A stretch of DNA of 64,000 nt from Silanimonas lenta DSM 16282 (lineage in GTDB: Bacteria > Pseudomonadota > Gammaproteobacteria > Xanthomonadales > Xanthomonadaceae), in NCBI RefSeq assembly GCF_000429065.1, contig NZ_AUBD01000001.1, positions 434,001 through 498,000 of the forward strand, read 5' to 3'. The translations under genes and the position numbers were made by a program. Positions 17,133 through 25,343 of this stretch are shown piece after piece. Each line of letters opens with the position of its first letter. The first letter of the stretch is position 1. The notes under the pieces were generated by a model. The model worked only from the letters and a program-made list of their open reading frames with translations, was not told where the DNA came from and ran no database searches.

Positions 17133-17794
17133 CCCCCGGCACCGCCCTGTGGCGCCCGGCGCTGACCCTGGCCCTCGTGGCCCTCGTGGGGCTGGGCGGC
17201 CTGCTCGGCCTGCGCGCCCTCACCGCCGAACGCATCACCGAACAGGAGCGCGCCCGCGAGCGCGCGGCCCTGGCCCGGGTGCTGCCCCCGGCGCTGCACG
17301 ACAACGCCCCGGACGAGGACCGGATCCTGCTGCTCGCCCCCGGCTGGCTCGGCAGCGAGGCCGCCCTGCCCCTGCGCCGGGCCCGGCGCGAGGGAAGGGC
17401 CTCCGCCTTCGTCATCGAGGCCGTCGCGCCCGATGGCTACAACGGGGACATCCGCCTGCTGCTCGCCGCCAGCCGCGGGGGCGAACTCCTCGGCCTGCGG
17501 GTGCTGGAGCACCGGGAAACCCCGGGCCTTGGCGATGGCATCGACCCGGAGCGCAGCGACTGGAGCCGGCAGCTGCAGGGCCGCCGCCTGCGCGACCCGC
17601 CGCGCGCCGACTGGCGCCTGCGGCAGGAGGGCGGCGCCTTCGATGCGCTGGCCGGCGCCACCCTGTCCTCGCGGGCGGTACTGGGGGCCGTGCAGCGTGC
17701 CCTGGAACTCGTCGAACGCCATGGCGAGGCCCTGGCCGCGGCGCCGGCCGGCAGTACCCTGCGCCTCGACGATGCCCCGGAGGCCCTGCGATGA
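17129..17794 (+). CDS. rsxG: Electron transport complex subunit RsxG/RnfG
   Basis: RsxG is the single-span subunit with a covalently bound FMN on its periplasmic side. The 221-residue protein has one N-terminal transmembrane helix (about 10-30) and an FMN-binding domain. The flavinylation motif recognised by ApbE is DALAGATLSS (172-181), with T178 as the expected attachment residue. LEHRETPGLGDGID is another family signature. It overlaps rsxD and rsxE by 4 bp each. Confidence 0.93.
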   Translation: MTPGTALWRPALTLALVALVGLGGLLGLRALTAERITEQERARERAALARVLPPALHDNAPDEDRILLLAPGWLGSEAALPLRRARREGRASAFVIEAVAPDGYNGDIRLLLAASRGGELLGLRVLEHRETPGLGDGIDPERSDWSRQLQGRRLRDPPRADWRLRQEGGAFDALAGATLSSRAVLGAVQRALELVERHGEALAAAPAGSTLRLDDAPEALR

Positions 17795-18483
17795 GCGCCC
17801 TTCCTCCCCCCCTGCCCGCCGCCCCGGCGCCGCGCGCCATCCTCGAATACGGCCTGTCGAGCGGCAATGCCGCCATGGTGCAACTGCTCGGGCTCTGCCC
17901 GCTGCTGGCGGTGAGCACCGGGCTGGTGCCGGCGCTCGGCCTCGGTCTTGCCAGCGTGCTGGCGCTCACCGCCACCAACACCATCATCGCCCTGCTGCGG
18001 AAGCAGACCGGCCGCGACGTGCGCATCCCGGTATTCATCACCGTCATCGCCTGCGTAGTCACCGCCATCGAGCTTTCGATGCGCGCCTTCCTGCCCGCCC
18101 TGCACGGCGTGCTCGGCCTGTTCATCCCGCTCATCGTCACCAACTGCGCCCTGCTCGGGCGCGCCGAGGCCTTCGCCTCGCGCCACGACCCGGCCCGCGC
18201 CGCGCTCGACGGCTTCGCCGTGGGCAGCGGCTTCCTGCTGGTGCTGCTGGCGCTGGGCGGCCTGCGTGAGCTGATCGGCCGGGGCACCCTGTTCGCCGGT
18301 GCCGGCCCGCTGCTCGGCCTGCCGGGCCTGGAATGGACCCTGCTGCCCGGCTACCGCGGCTTCCTGCTGGCGGTGCTGCCGGTGGGCGCCTTCCTGCTGC
18401 TCGCCCTGCTCATCGCCCTGCGCCAGCACTGGCAGGCAACACGCACCGCTCCCCGCCCCCTGCCGGACGACCGCCGCGCATGA
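17791..18483 (+). CDS. rsxE: Electron transport complex subunit RsxE/RnfE
   Basis: The 230-residue protein is an all-membrane subunit (six segments) homologous to NqrD. Typical elements are GLSSGNAAMVQLLGLCPLLAV, RIPVFITVIACVVTAIEL and IPLIVTNCALLGRAEAFAS; the two cysteines in LGLCPLLAV and VTNCALL occupy the positions that ligate the membrane iron centre with RsxA. Its partner RsxA is not encoded in the window, so that centre would need a subunit encoded elsewhere. It overlaps rsxG and nth by 4 bp each. Confidence 0.93.
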   Translation: MSALPPPLPAAPAPRAILEYGLSSGNAAMVQLLGLCPLLAVSTGLVPALGLGLASVLALTATNTIIALLRKQTGRDVRIPVFITVIACVVTAIELSMRAFLPALHGVLGLFIPLIVTNCALLGRAEAFASRHDPARAALDGFAVGSGFLLVLLALGGLRELIGRGTLFAGAGPLLGLPGLEWTLLPGYRGFLLAVLPVGAFLLLALLIALRQHWQATRTAPRPLPDDRRA

Positions 18484-19121
18484 AGCCCGCCGACCGCCAC
18501 GAGTTCTTCCGCCGCCTGCGCGAACTGAACCCGAAGCCCACCACCGAGCTGGAGTACCGCACGCCCTTCGAGCTGCTGGTGGCAGTGATGCTCTCGGCGC
18601 AGGCCACCGACGTGGGCGTGAACAAGGCCACGCGCCGGCTGTTCCCGGTGGCCAACACGCCGGCCGGCATCCTCGCCCTCGGCGAGGCCGGCCTGAAGGC
18701 CTACATCAACACCATCGGCCTTTACAACGCCAAGGCGGCGAACCTGATCGCCACCTGCCGCCTGCTGCTGGAGCGACACGGCGGCGAAGTGCCGCGCGAC
18801 CGCGAATCGCTGGAGGCCCTGCCCGGCGTGGGCCGCAAGACCGCCAACGTGGTGCTGAACACCGCGTTTGGCGAACCCACCATCGCGGTGGACACGCACA
18901 TCTTCCGCGTCTCGAACCGCACCGGCCTCGCGCCCGGCAAGACCGTGGATGCGGTGGAGAAAAAGCTGCTGAAGGTGGTGCCGGCCGAGTTCAAGCAGGA
19001 TGCCCACCACTGGCTGATCCTGCACGGACGCTACACCTGCAAGGCGCGAAAGCCGCTGTGCGGCGCCTGCCCGGTGCGCGATCTCTGCCGCTACAGGGAC
19101 AAGACCTCGGCCACCGCATAG
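18480..19121 (+). CDS. nth: Endonuclease III
   Basis: Nth is the base-excision repair glycosylase/AP lyase for oxidised pyrimidines. The 213-residue protein has the helix-hairpin-helix LPGVGRKTANVV with catalytic K120, the catalytic aspartate D138 in AVDTHIFRV, and the C-terminal [4Fe-4S] cluster C187-X6-C194-X2-C197-X5-C203. Location at the end of the rsx operon matches E. coli. The ATG overlaps the rsxE stop by 4 bp. Confidence 0.97.
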   Translation: MKPADRHEFFRRLRELNPKPTTELEYRTPFELLVAVMLSAQATDVGVNKATRRLFPVANTPAGILALGEAGLKAYINTIGLYNAKAANLIATCRLLLERHGGEVPRDRESLEALPGVGRKTANVVLNTAFGEPTIAVDTHIFRVSNRTGLAPGKTVDAVEKKLLKVVPAEFKQDAHHWLILHGRYTCKARKPLCGACPVRDLCRYRDKTSATA

Positions 19122-19146
19122 GCCCGCCGCGCCGTGGCGCGCGGCC

Positions 19147-20865
19147 TCAGGCGAAGCCGCGTTCCTGCATCCAGCCGGGCACGGCACTGGCCGCCAGTGG
19201 CGCCCCATAGTGGTAGCCCTGGCAGATGTCGCAGCCGAGCTGGGCCAGCTTGATCACCTGCGCCTGGCCTTCCACGCCCTCGGCCACCACCTTGAGGCCG
19301 AAGCCGTGGGCCAGCGTCACCACCGCGCTCACGATCGCGGCATCGCCGGGATCGCGCACGATCTGACGCACGAAGAGCTGGTCGATCTTCAGCACGTCCA
19401 CCGGCAATCGCTTCAGCTGCGAGAGGTTGGAGTAGCCGGTACCGAAGTCATCGAGCGCGAGGGCCACGCCCATCTCGCGCAGCCGCGCCATCAGGCCGAT
19501 CGCCCGCTCCGGGTCGAGCAGGGCCGCGCTCTCGGTGACCTCCAGTTCCAGCGCCCCCGGCGGCAGGCCGCTGCCCGCCAGCACCGCGCGTACCCCGTCC
19601 AGCAGGCCCGGGTCCTCGAACTGGCGCGGCGAGAGGTTCACCGCCACCCGCGGCACCGCCAGCCCTTCGGCCTGCCATTCGCCGAGCTGGCGCGCGGCCT
19701 CGGCCAGCACCCAGCTGCCGATGGGCAGGATCAGGCCGGACTCCTCGGCGAGCGGAATGAACTCGGCGGGCGCCACCTGTCCCAGCTCCGGGTGGTGCCA
19801 GCGCAGCAGGGCCTCGAAACCCACCAGGCGCTCGCCTGCGAGGGCCACCTGCGGCTGGTAGGCGAGACCGAGTTCGCCGCGCTCGAGAGCGATGCGCAAA
19901 TCCTGCAGCAGGCGCACCCGGCGGCCGCGCACGGCGCTGTTCTCGGCGGAATAGAAGGCCACGGTGCCGCCGGGGGCGGTGGCCGGCTCGGCGGTCTCGG
20001 CATGGTCCAGCAGGGCCTCGGGGGAATCACCGTCGCGCGGGGACACCGCCACGCCCACCGAGGCGTCGAGGAACAGCCGGCGCCCTCCGGCCTCCATCGG
20101 TTCGGCCAGCGGGGCGAGCACCTCGCGCAGCCGGGCCTCGATGCGCGCCTCGTCCTGCTCACCGCGAAGCGAGAGGGCGAAGCGGTGCTCGCCCGAACGC
20201 GCCAGCAGGGCCTCGCTGCCGAGATGCTGGCGGGCGCTGTCGAGCAGGCGGTTGGCGGCCTCGCGCATCACCGCATCGGCCGGGGCCTGCCCCAGCGACT
20301 GGCGCAGCACCGGCAGCTGGCCGAGAGCAATGCTGGCGAGGGCATGAACCGGGCCGCTTGCCTGCTCGCGGGCGATGCGGCCGAGGAAGTGGCCGCGGTT
20401 CGGCAGGCCGGTGATGGAATCGAACTCGCGCAGCTTCTGCGCCTCGGCCTCGAGCTGGCGCCGCGCCTCGATGCGCTTGGCCGACCGCCTGAGCTGGGCC
20501 TGCACCAGGGAGAGCAGCTCGGTGGGGCGGAAGGGCTTGGTGAGGTAATCGTCGGCGCCGAGGTTCATGCCGTCGCGCACCGCCTGGCGCTCGTCCAGGC
20601 CGGTGAGGAAGACGAAGGGCAGCTCGCTGGTGCGGGCATCGGCACGCAGGGCGGCAAGCAGGGTCTGGCCGTCGCCGCCCGGCATCAGCACGTCGGAGAG
20701 GATGAGATCGGGCAAATGCTCGATGGCGAGGCCCAGCGCCTCGCTGCCATTCCTAGCCTCGTACACCACGTAGCCGGCGGAGCGCAGGGTGGCTTTCAGC
20801 ACCGCGCGGATGCCGGTGTCGTCCTCGGCCACGAGGATGCGGGGGGTACTGCCCGGGTCCTGCAT
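19147..20865 (-). CDS. Response regulator with REC, degenerate GGDEF and EAL domains
   Basis: This 572-residue cytoplasmic protein has a receiver domain (about 8-125; phospho-acceptor D58, K110), a GGDEF domain (about 148-305) and an EAL domain (about 318-572). The cyclase signature is replaced by SGEHR (224-228), so no diguanylate cyclase activity is expected. The EAL side keeps FEALLRW (350-356), DDFGTGYSNL and the K and E elements of an active c-di-GMP phosphodiesterase. It lies 45 bp after the porin gene without an obvious terminator between them, so it may be the last gene of the sensor kinase operon. It converges with nth. Confidence 0.93.
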   Translation of the reverse strand: MQDPGSTPRILVAEDDTGIRAVLKATLRSAGYVVYEARNGSEALGLAIEHLPDLILSDVLMPGGDGQTLLAALRADARTSELPFVFLTGLDERQAVRDGMNLGADDYLTKPFRPTELLSLVQAQLRRSAKRIEARRQLEAEAQKLREFDSITGLPNRGHFLGRIAREQASGPVHALASIALGQLPVLRQSLGQAPADAVMREAANRLLDSARQHLGSEALLARSGEHRFALSLRGEQDEARIEARLREVLAPLAEPMEAGGRRLFLDASVGVAVSPRDGDSPEALLDHAETAEPATAPGGTVAFYSAENSAVRGRRVRLLQDLRIALERGELGLAYQPQVALAGERLVGFEALLRWHHPELGQVAPAEFIPLAEESGLILPIGSWVLAEAARQLGEWQAEGLAVPRVAVNLSPRQFEDPGLLDGVRAVLAGSGLPPGALELEVTESAALLDPERAIGLMARLREMGVALALDDFGTGYSNLSQLKRLPVDVLKIDQLFVRQIVRDPGDAAIVSAVVTLAHGFGLKVVAEGVEGQAQVIKLAQLGCDICQGYHYGAPLAASAVPGWMQERGFA

Positions 20866-20910
20866 CGACGGCCCTCCCTAAGCCCTGCCGGGGCAGTGTA
20901 GCCCGGTCGC

Positions 20911-22209
20911 TCAGAACACGTACTGGGCCCGGAAACCGAGCTGGCCGGGATCGTCGCCGCTCGCCTCGTCGCGGCCCTGCGTCCACTGCAGCATGAAGCG
21001 CACCTGCGGCGAGGCGTACCAGTTCAGGCCCAGCGACCAGCGGCTGAGATCGGCGCCGGAGCGGTCGGCATCCTGCAGGTGGTCGAGGCGGGCGATCACT
21101 TCCCAAAGGCCGCGGCCGATGTTCTTCGGCGAACCGAACACGCCATCGCCGGCGTCATAGCTGCGCTGCCCGCCCGGCAGCCAGGCAAGCTGGGCATAGC
21201 CCCCCTCCAGCGTGCCGCTGCCGCCCCCGGGCAGGGCGAGGCGCGCCCGCGCCCACTCGCCCTGCCAGTGCCATGGCCCACGCGCGCCGGCCAGTTCCAC
21301 GCCCGCCGACTGCTGCGAAAAGGCGCTGCCCGCGGCGGTCTGCCGCAGCACGGCAGACGGCCCGCGCCGGCCGCCGTAGGAAAAACCGATGTCGCGTGCC
21401 GGAGTGCCGGCACCGCCCTCCTCGAGGCTGAGCCAGCCGCCGACATGCCAGAAGGTCTGCTCATCGATGCGCAGCATCCGCGTGCCGCGCAAGGACAGGC
21501 CATGGCCCTCGTTCCGCGGCTCGTTGCTGTTGCGCAGGCCAAAGAGGGCGATGCCAAAGCCACCGGCCTCGCCGCCGACCTGCCAGCCGAGGCCCTGCTG
21601 CCACTGCCGGCCGGTGAACAGGCCGGAGGCCGAGGTCGGGCCACGCTCGAGCGCCCAGCCATCGTTCGAACTGGTCAGCTCGTCCATCGAGCGGTAAGGC
21701 TTGAACTGGCCGATGGTCAGGGTGCCCGCCCCGAGGGCGTGCTGCAGGTAGACGTCGCGCAGCTCGGCATCGCCGCCGGCGAACTCCGGCTGCAGGCGGA
21801 AGCCCCAGCCATGCAGGGCGCCCTGCAGCTGGAAGCGCACACGGCGGAACTCGGTGCCGCCGGTGGCCGGCCGCTGGTCGGTGTCGAAGGCATAGGCCTC
21901 CCAGTGGATGCGCCCGCCGAGCTTGACCTCGGGGCGGCTGCGCGCGGCGGGCGGCGCGGCCGGCGCTTCGTTGGTGGCAACGGCGGGCGGCGTGGGCACA
22001 GGCGCCGACACGGAGGCAGGATCGACGGAAGCAGGCACGGCGGCCCGGCGCTCGAGCGCCTCCAGCCGCGCCTGGAGCGCGGCGAGTTCGGCCCGCAGTC
22101 GGGCGATCTCCTCCTCCGGCGCCGCGGCGAGCGCGGGGCCCGGCAGGAGCGGCAGGGAGGCGGCCAGGGCCAGGAGCGCGGCCGGCGCCGCCGAACGGAA
22201 TGCAGTCAT
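20911..22209 (-). CDS. Phosphate-selective porin O/P family porin with coiled-coil
   Basis: The 432-residue protein has a Sec signal peptide (about 1-28, ending ALA), a heptad-rich helix (about 31-56, EEIARLRAELAALQARLEAL) predicted to trimerise, a Pro/Ala-rich linker to about 90, and then a barrel: RIHWEAYAFD, FRRVRFQLQG, TLTIGQFKPYRSMDELTSS, ending in QYVF with the terminal Phe used by BamA. This is the Porin_O_P pattern. It comes 11 bp after the response regulator gene and is presumably controlled by that system. The substrate is unknown; no PhoB box precedes this copy. Confidence 0.88.
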   Translation of the reverse strand: MTAFRSAAPAALLALAASLPLLPGPALAAAPEEEIARLRAELAALQARLEALERRAAVPASVDPASVSAPVPTPPAVATNEAPAAPPAARSRPEVKLGGRIHWEAYAFDTDQRPATGGTEFRRVRFQLQGALHGWGFRLQPEFAGGDAELRDVYLQHALGAGTLTIGQFKPYRSMDELTSSNDGWALERGPTSASGLFTGRQWQQGLGWQVGGEAGGFGIALFGLRNSNEPRNEGHGLSLRGTRMLRIDEQTFWHVGGWLSLEEGGAGTPARDIGFSYGGRRGPSAVLRQTAAGSAFSQQSAGVELAGARGPWHWQGEWARARLALPGGGSGTLEGGYAQLAWLPGGQRSYDAGDGVFGSPKNIGRGLWEVIARLDHLQDADRSGADLSRWSLGLNWYASPQVRFMLQWTQGRDEASGDDPGQLGFRAQYVF

Positions 22210-22220
22210 CACGAGGTCCT

Positions 22221-22910
22221 TCAGGCAGCAGGATCGGGAGGATCGAGACGGTAGCCCAGGCCGCGCACCGTGGTGATCCACGAGGGCCGGCCGGGCAGAT
22301 CGAGCTTGCCGCGCAGGCGGCGCACATACACGTCCACCACATTGGTGAGCGGGTCGGCATCGAGGCCCCAGACATTCGACAGGATGCGCTCGCGGCTGAA
22401 CATGCGCCCGGGCGAGCTCATCAGCAGTTCGAGCAGGGCGAGTTCCTTCGGGGTCATCGGCAGCCCTTCGCCACGGAGCCGGACCTCCATGCGCACCCGG
22501 TCGAACACCAGCTCGCCCACCACCAGCTGCTCCTCGCGCGGCGCCAGCAGGGCCGGCCGGCGCAGCAGGGCCTCGATGCGGGCCAGCAGTTCGTCGAAGG
22601 CGAAGGGCTTGGCAAGATAGTCGTCGGCGCCGCAGCGCAGGCCAGCCACCCGGTCCTGCACCGTGCCCATGGCGGTGAGCATCAGCACCCGCACCGGATT
22701 GCACTCGGCGCGAACCTGCTGGCAGAGCGCAAGCCCGGACTGCCCGGGCAGCATCACGTCGAGCAGGGCCAGTTCGAAGCCGCCACCGCGCAGCAGCGGA
22801 AGGGCCTCCTCGGCGCTGCCGACGACCGTGGGCGCATAGCCCTCGGCGCGCAGGCCGCGCTGCAGGAAATCGGCCACCCGGGCCTCGTCTTCCACCACCA
22901 GCAGCCTCAT
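22221..22910 (-). CDS. OmpR/CusR-type response regulator
   Basis: The 229-residue protein has an N-terminal receiver domain (acidic pocket E7/D8, phospho-acceptor D51, T79, K101) and a C-terminal winged helix (about 130-225, with NVVDVYVRRLRGKLD and VRGLGYRL). The wording of the winged helix is closer to CusR/QseB-type regulators than to PhoB. Its ATG lies within the end of the sensor kinase reading order: the kinase stop overlaps this start by 4 bp. It probably controls the porin directly downstream and perhaps its own operon. Confidence 0.94.
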   Translation of the reverse strand: MRLLVVEDEARVADFLQRGLRAEGYAPTVVGSAEEALPLLRGGGFELALLDVMLPGQSGLALCQQVRAECNPVRVLMLTAMGTVQDRVAGLRCGADDYLAKPFAFDELLARIEALLRRPALLAPREEQLVVGELVFDRVRMEVRLRGEGLPMTPKELALLELLMSSPGRMFSRERILSNVWGLDADPLTNVVDVYVRRLRGKLDLPGRPSWITTVRGLGYRLDPPDPAA

Positions 22911-24466
22911 GCCGGCACTCCTGCGGGAAGGGTGAAACGCACCGAGAGTCCCTGCGGCTGCCGCGGCACGAGCTCGATGTTGCCGCCATGCGCAGCGACG
23001 ATGCGGCGGGCGATCGAAAGCCCGAGACCGAGCCCCCGCGCATCGCGCTCGCGGCCGGCGCGCCCCCGGAAATGCGGCTCGAAGGCCTGCTCGAGCTCTT
23101 CCGCCGCCATTCCCGGCCCGTCGTCATCCACCTGCACCCAGGCGCCATCGGCGTCCTGGCCCACTTCCACCTCCACCCGGCCACCGGCATCGAGGTAGCG
23201 CAGGGCATTGTCCAGCACCACCACCAGGGCCTGCTGCAGGCGCTCGCGGTCCGCCGCCACCATGGCCTCGCCGGCGGGCACCGCCCGCACGGCAAGCCGG
23301 ATTCCACGGTGCTGGGCCACGGCCTGCATCTGCTCCACCGCCGCGGCCACCACCGCCGCCAGCGGCACGCCCTGTACCTGCAGGGCATAGGCCACCCGGC
23401 CCTCGCGCGCCGCCTCCAGCAGTTCGCGCACCCGCGCAGCCAGTTCCTCGCAGGCCTCGACGATGCGCCGCAAGGCCTGGCGCAGGGTGTCCGGCTCCCC
23501 GCTGCCACGAAGGGCGAGGTCGGCCTCACCGCGGATCACCGTGGCCGGGGTCCGCAGCTCGTGCCCGAGTTCGGCAAGGAAGCGGCGCCGGCGGGACTCG
23601 AGCTCGAGCAGCGATTCATACGCCTGCGTCACCGCCCGGGTCCGCTCGCCCACCAGGGCATCCAGACGCTGCTGCAGCGCAGCGCTGCGGATACGGGCTT
23701 CCTCAAGGCGCCCGGCCATGCTGTCGAGCAGCTGTCCGATACGGGAAAACTCGTCGCGCCCAGAAAGCCCACTGCGGGCCTGGAAGTCGCCGCGACCGAG
23801 GTCTTCGGTCACCCGGGCCAGTTGGGCGAAGGGCCGCTCGATGGCATGCAGGAAGTAAACCACCGCTGCCAGGGCCAGCAGGACGACTGCCAGCGCCATC
23901 GCCGTATTGGCCTTGCGTGCATGCGCCAGTGCCCGGGCCAGGGCCGCCGATTCACGCAGGCTGGCGGCATGATGGCGCTGCACCGCCTCGCGCAGCAGCA
24001 GGCGCATGTCCTGGCCGGCGGATTCGTCGAAGGCCAGGATCACCCGGCGCCATTCCTGCGGCGGGATCGGCCCGCCATCGGCCCGGTCGGCCTCCAGCAC
24101 CGCGCGTTCGAGGGCCGAGATGTTCAGCGAGACGGCCTCGACGGCCTGCCGCTCCGGGCCGGCCGGATCGGATTCGGCAAGCGGCAGCAGTTCGCGCAGC
24201 TCCCCTACGCTGGCCCACATCGAGGCGATCAGCCGGTCGCGGACGTTCGGATCGGCCTCGCCGGAGAGCATGCGCTCGGCGAACCAGACCTTGAGCCGCT
24301 GCTTGTCACCGGAGAGGGCGAGATAGCCGGCCAGCAGGCGGGTGGCCACCACACTGCGCTCGGCATGGTGGGCGGCGGAGGAGGCCGCCCACCAGGCAAA
24401 ACCGCCCTGCAGGCCGGCCAGCAGGGCGAGCAGGGCGAAGGCGATGGCCAGCCGGGTGCGGATCAT
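22907..24466 (-). CDS. Membrane sensor histidine kinase with HAMP domain
   Basis: The 519-residue protein has two transmembrane helices (about 7-28 and 188-207) enclosing a helical periplasmic sensor of about 160 residues, a HAMP domain (209-262), a coiled linker, HisKA with the H box ELGHELRTP (phospho-acceptor H302), and HATPase_c with N420 (N box), DDDGPGM (448-453) and GLGLGLSI (478-485). The signal is unknown. It follows the periplasmic protein gene by 37 bp; that protein may modulate it. The response regulator overlaps by 4 bp. Confidence 0.94.
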   Translation of the reverse strand: MIRTRLAIAFALLALLAGLQGGFAWWAASSAAHHAERSVVATRLLAGYLALSGDKQRLKVWFAERMLSGEADPNVRDRLIASMWASVGELRELLPLAESDPAGPERQAVEAVSLNISALERAVLEADRADGGPIPPQEWRRVILAFDESAGQDMRLLLREAVQRHHAASLRESAALARALAHARKANTAMALAVVLLALAAVVYFLHAIERPFAQLARVTEDLGRGDFQARSGLSGRDEFSRIGQLLDSMAGRLEEARIRSAALQQRLDALVGERTRAVTQAYESLLELESRRRRFLAELGHELRTPATVIRGEADLALRGSGEPDTLRQALRRIVEACEELAARVRELLEAAREGRVAYALQVQGVPLAAVVAAAVEQMQAVAQHRGIRLAVRAVPAGEAMVAADRERLQQALVVVLDNALRYLDAGGRVEVEVGQDADGAWVQVDDDGPGMAAEELEQAFEPHFRGRAGRERDARGLGLGLSIARRIVAAHGGNIELVPRQPQGLSVRFTLPAGVPA

Positions 24467-24503
24467 CGCCTGCCCGCCGGGGAGGATGCGGGGCCGACCG
24501 CCG

Positions 24504-25067
24504 TCAGCCCGAGGTGTAGGGCAGCGAGCTGTGGTGCAGCACGATGCGCAGCCTGCCGTCGTCGGTCTTCTTGAAGGTCCACGTCTTGTCCACCGTCGTC
24601 ACGCTGCCGTTGCGGTTGGTGATCATGACGTTGCCCATCGTGGTGGCCACGTCGCCGTTGATGTGGATGGCCACGTTCTCGACCGTGCAGGCCGTCCAGC
24701 CCTTGAGGGCGAAGCCGTCATCCTTGGGGAAGGCAGGATCGCCGCCCACGAAATAGGCCAGCGCCCCCTCGCGGGTGGTGCGGAAGGTCTGCGGGGCCTC
24801 GGTCAGGGTCGGCTTGAACAGCACCGGCCCGAGGTTGTAGCCGTAGGCCGTGTCGAGCACCTCGCCTGCGATGGCCCTGGCGGCGGCCTGGCCCTCACGG
24901 GCGCCCACCGTGCTGATCTGCACCAGGGCATTGCACCAGGCCTCCTGGGCGGCGAGCACCTCGGGCTTGGTGATGTTGGCATCGAACACCTTGGGCGCCG
25001 CCACGGCACCGGCAGCGCCGGCCGCGAGGGCCAGGGCGAGGGAAGCGGAGAGCAGTCGAAGGGGCAT
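24504..25067 (-). CDS. Secreted SnoaL-like periplasmic protein of unknown function
   Basis: The 187-residue protein has a cleavable signal peptide (about 1-24, ending AVAAP). The mature part, WCNALVQISTVGAREGQAA through FALKGWTACTVENVAIHING and NRNGSVTTVDKTWTFKK to RLRIVLHHSSLPY, follows the cone-shaped SnoaL/NTF2-like pattern seen in the CaMKII-association domain group. The family function is not established; small-ligand binding is possible. The start at 25067 begins the signal peptide. It is the first gene of the kinase-regulator-porin series, which suggests an accessory sensing or envelope role. Confidence 0.65.
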   Translation of the reverse strand: MPLRLLSASLALALAAGAAGAVAAPKVFDANITKPEVLAAQEAWCNALVQISTVGAREGQAAARAIAGEVLDTAYGYNLGPVLFKPTLTEAPQTFRTTREGALAYFVGGDPAFPKDDGFALKGWTACTVENVAIHINGDVATTMGNVMITNRNGSVTTVDKTWTFKKTDDGRLRIVLHHSSLPYTSG

Positions 25068-25279
25068 GTCACACCTCGGGATGGCGCGGGGCGGGCCCGA
25101 TGCCCGCCGCTCGGCCGCCATTGCGCCAGCGGCCCCGTGTGGCCGCCGTCCGCCCTCGATGAGCCGGGGCGCTCTGGCGGATGAAAAACCCATGAACCGG
25201 CCATCCCGGCTCCGAATGTGAATGAATCATGAGCAAAAGGCTTCAGCCTGGCGACGCTGGCATTTCATCCCCGTGTCAA

Positions 25280-25313
25280 CTGAAACATGGCTGTCACGAA
25301 GCGGACATAGGCT
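25280..25313 (+). promoter_or_regulatory. PhoB-box-like promoter of the OprP-like porin gene
   Basis: Three heptamers at 11-bp spacing resemble the PhoB half-site CTGTCA[TC]: CTGAAAC (25280), CTGTCAC (25291) and CGGACAT (25302). A weak -10 element, TAGGCT (25308-25313), begins 10 bp after the end of the second heptamer, the distance expected for PhoB-activated promoters without a -35 box. The porin ATG follows 30 bp later. Confidence 0.65.
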
Positions 25314-25343
25314 CCTCACGCCCCGCCCACCGGACCGCCCACC

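Noticed and set aside
20911-23529. Single 872-codon minus frame joining the porin to upstream sequence, suggesting a fusion protein
   Set aside because: The upstream part is an out-of-frame reading of the regulator and kinase genes. The porin has its own signal peptide from ATG 22209.
22221-24466. The two-component pair as PhoB/PhoR, given the nearby phosphate genes
   Set aside because: The regulator's winged helix reads like CusR/QseB-type proteins and the kinase has a large periplasmic sensor and no PAS domain, unlike PhoR. No PhoB box precedes this operon.
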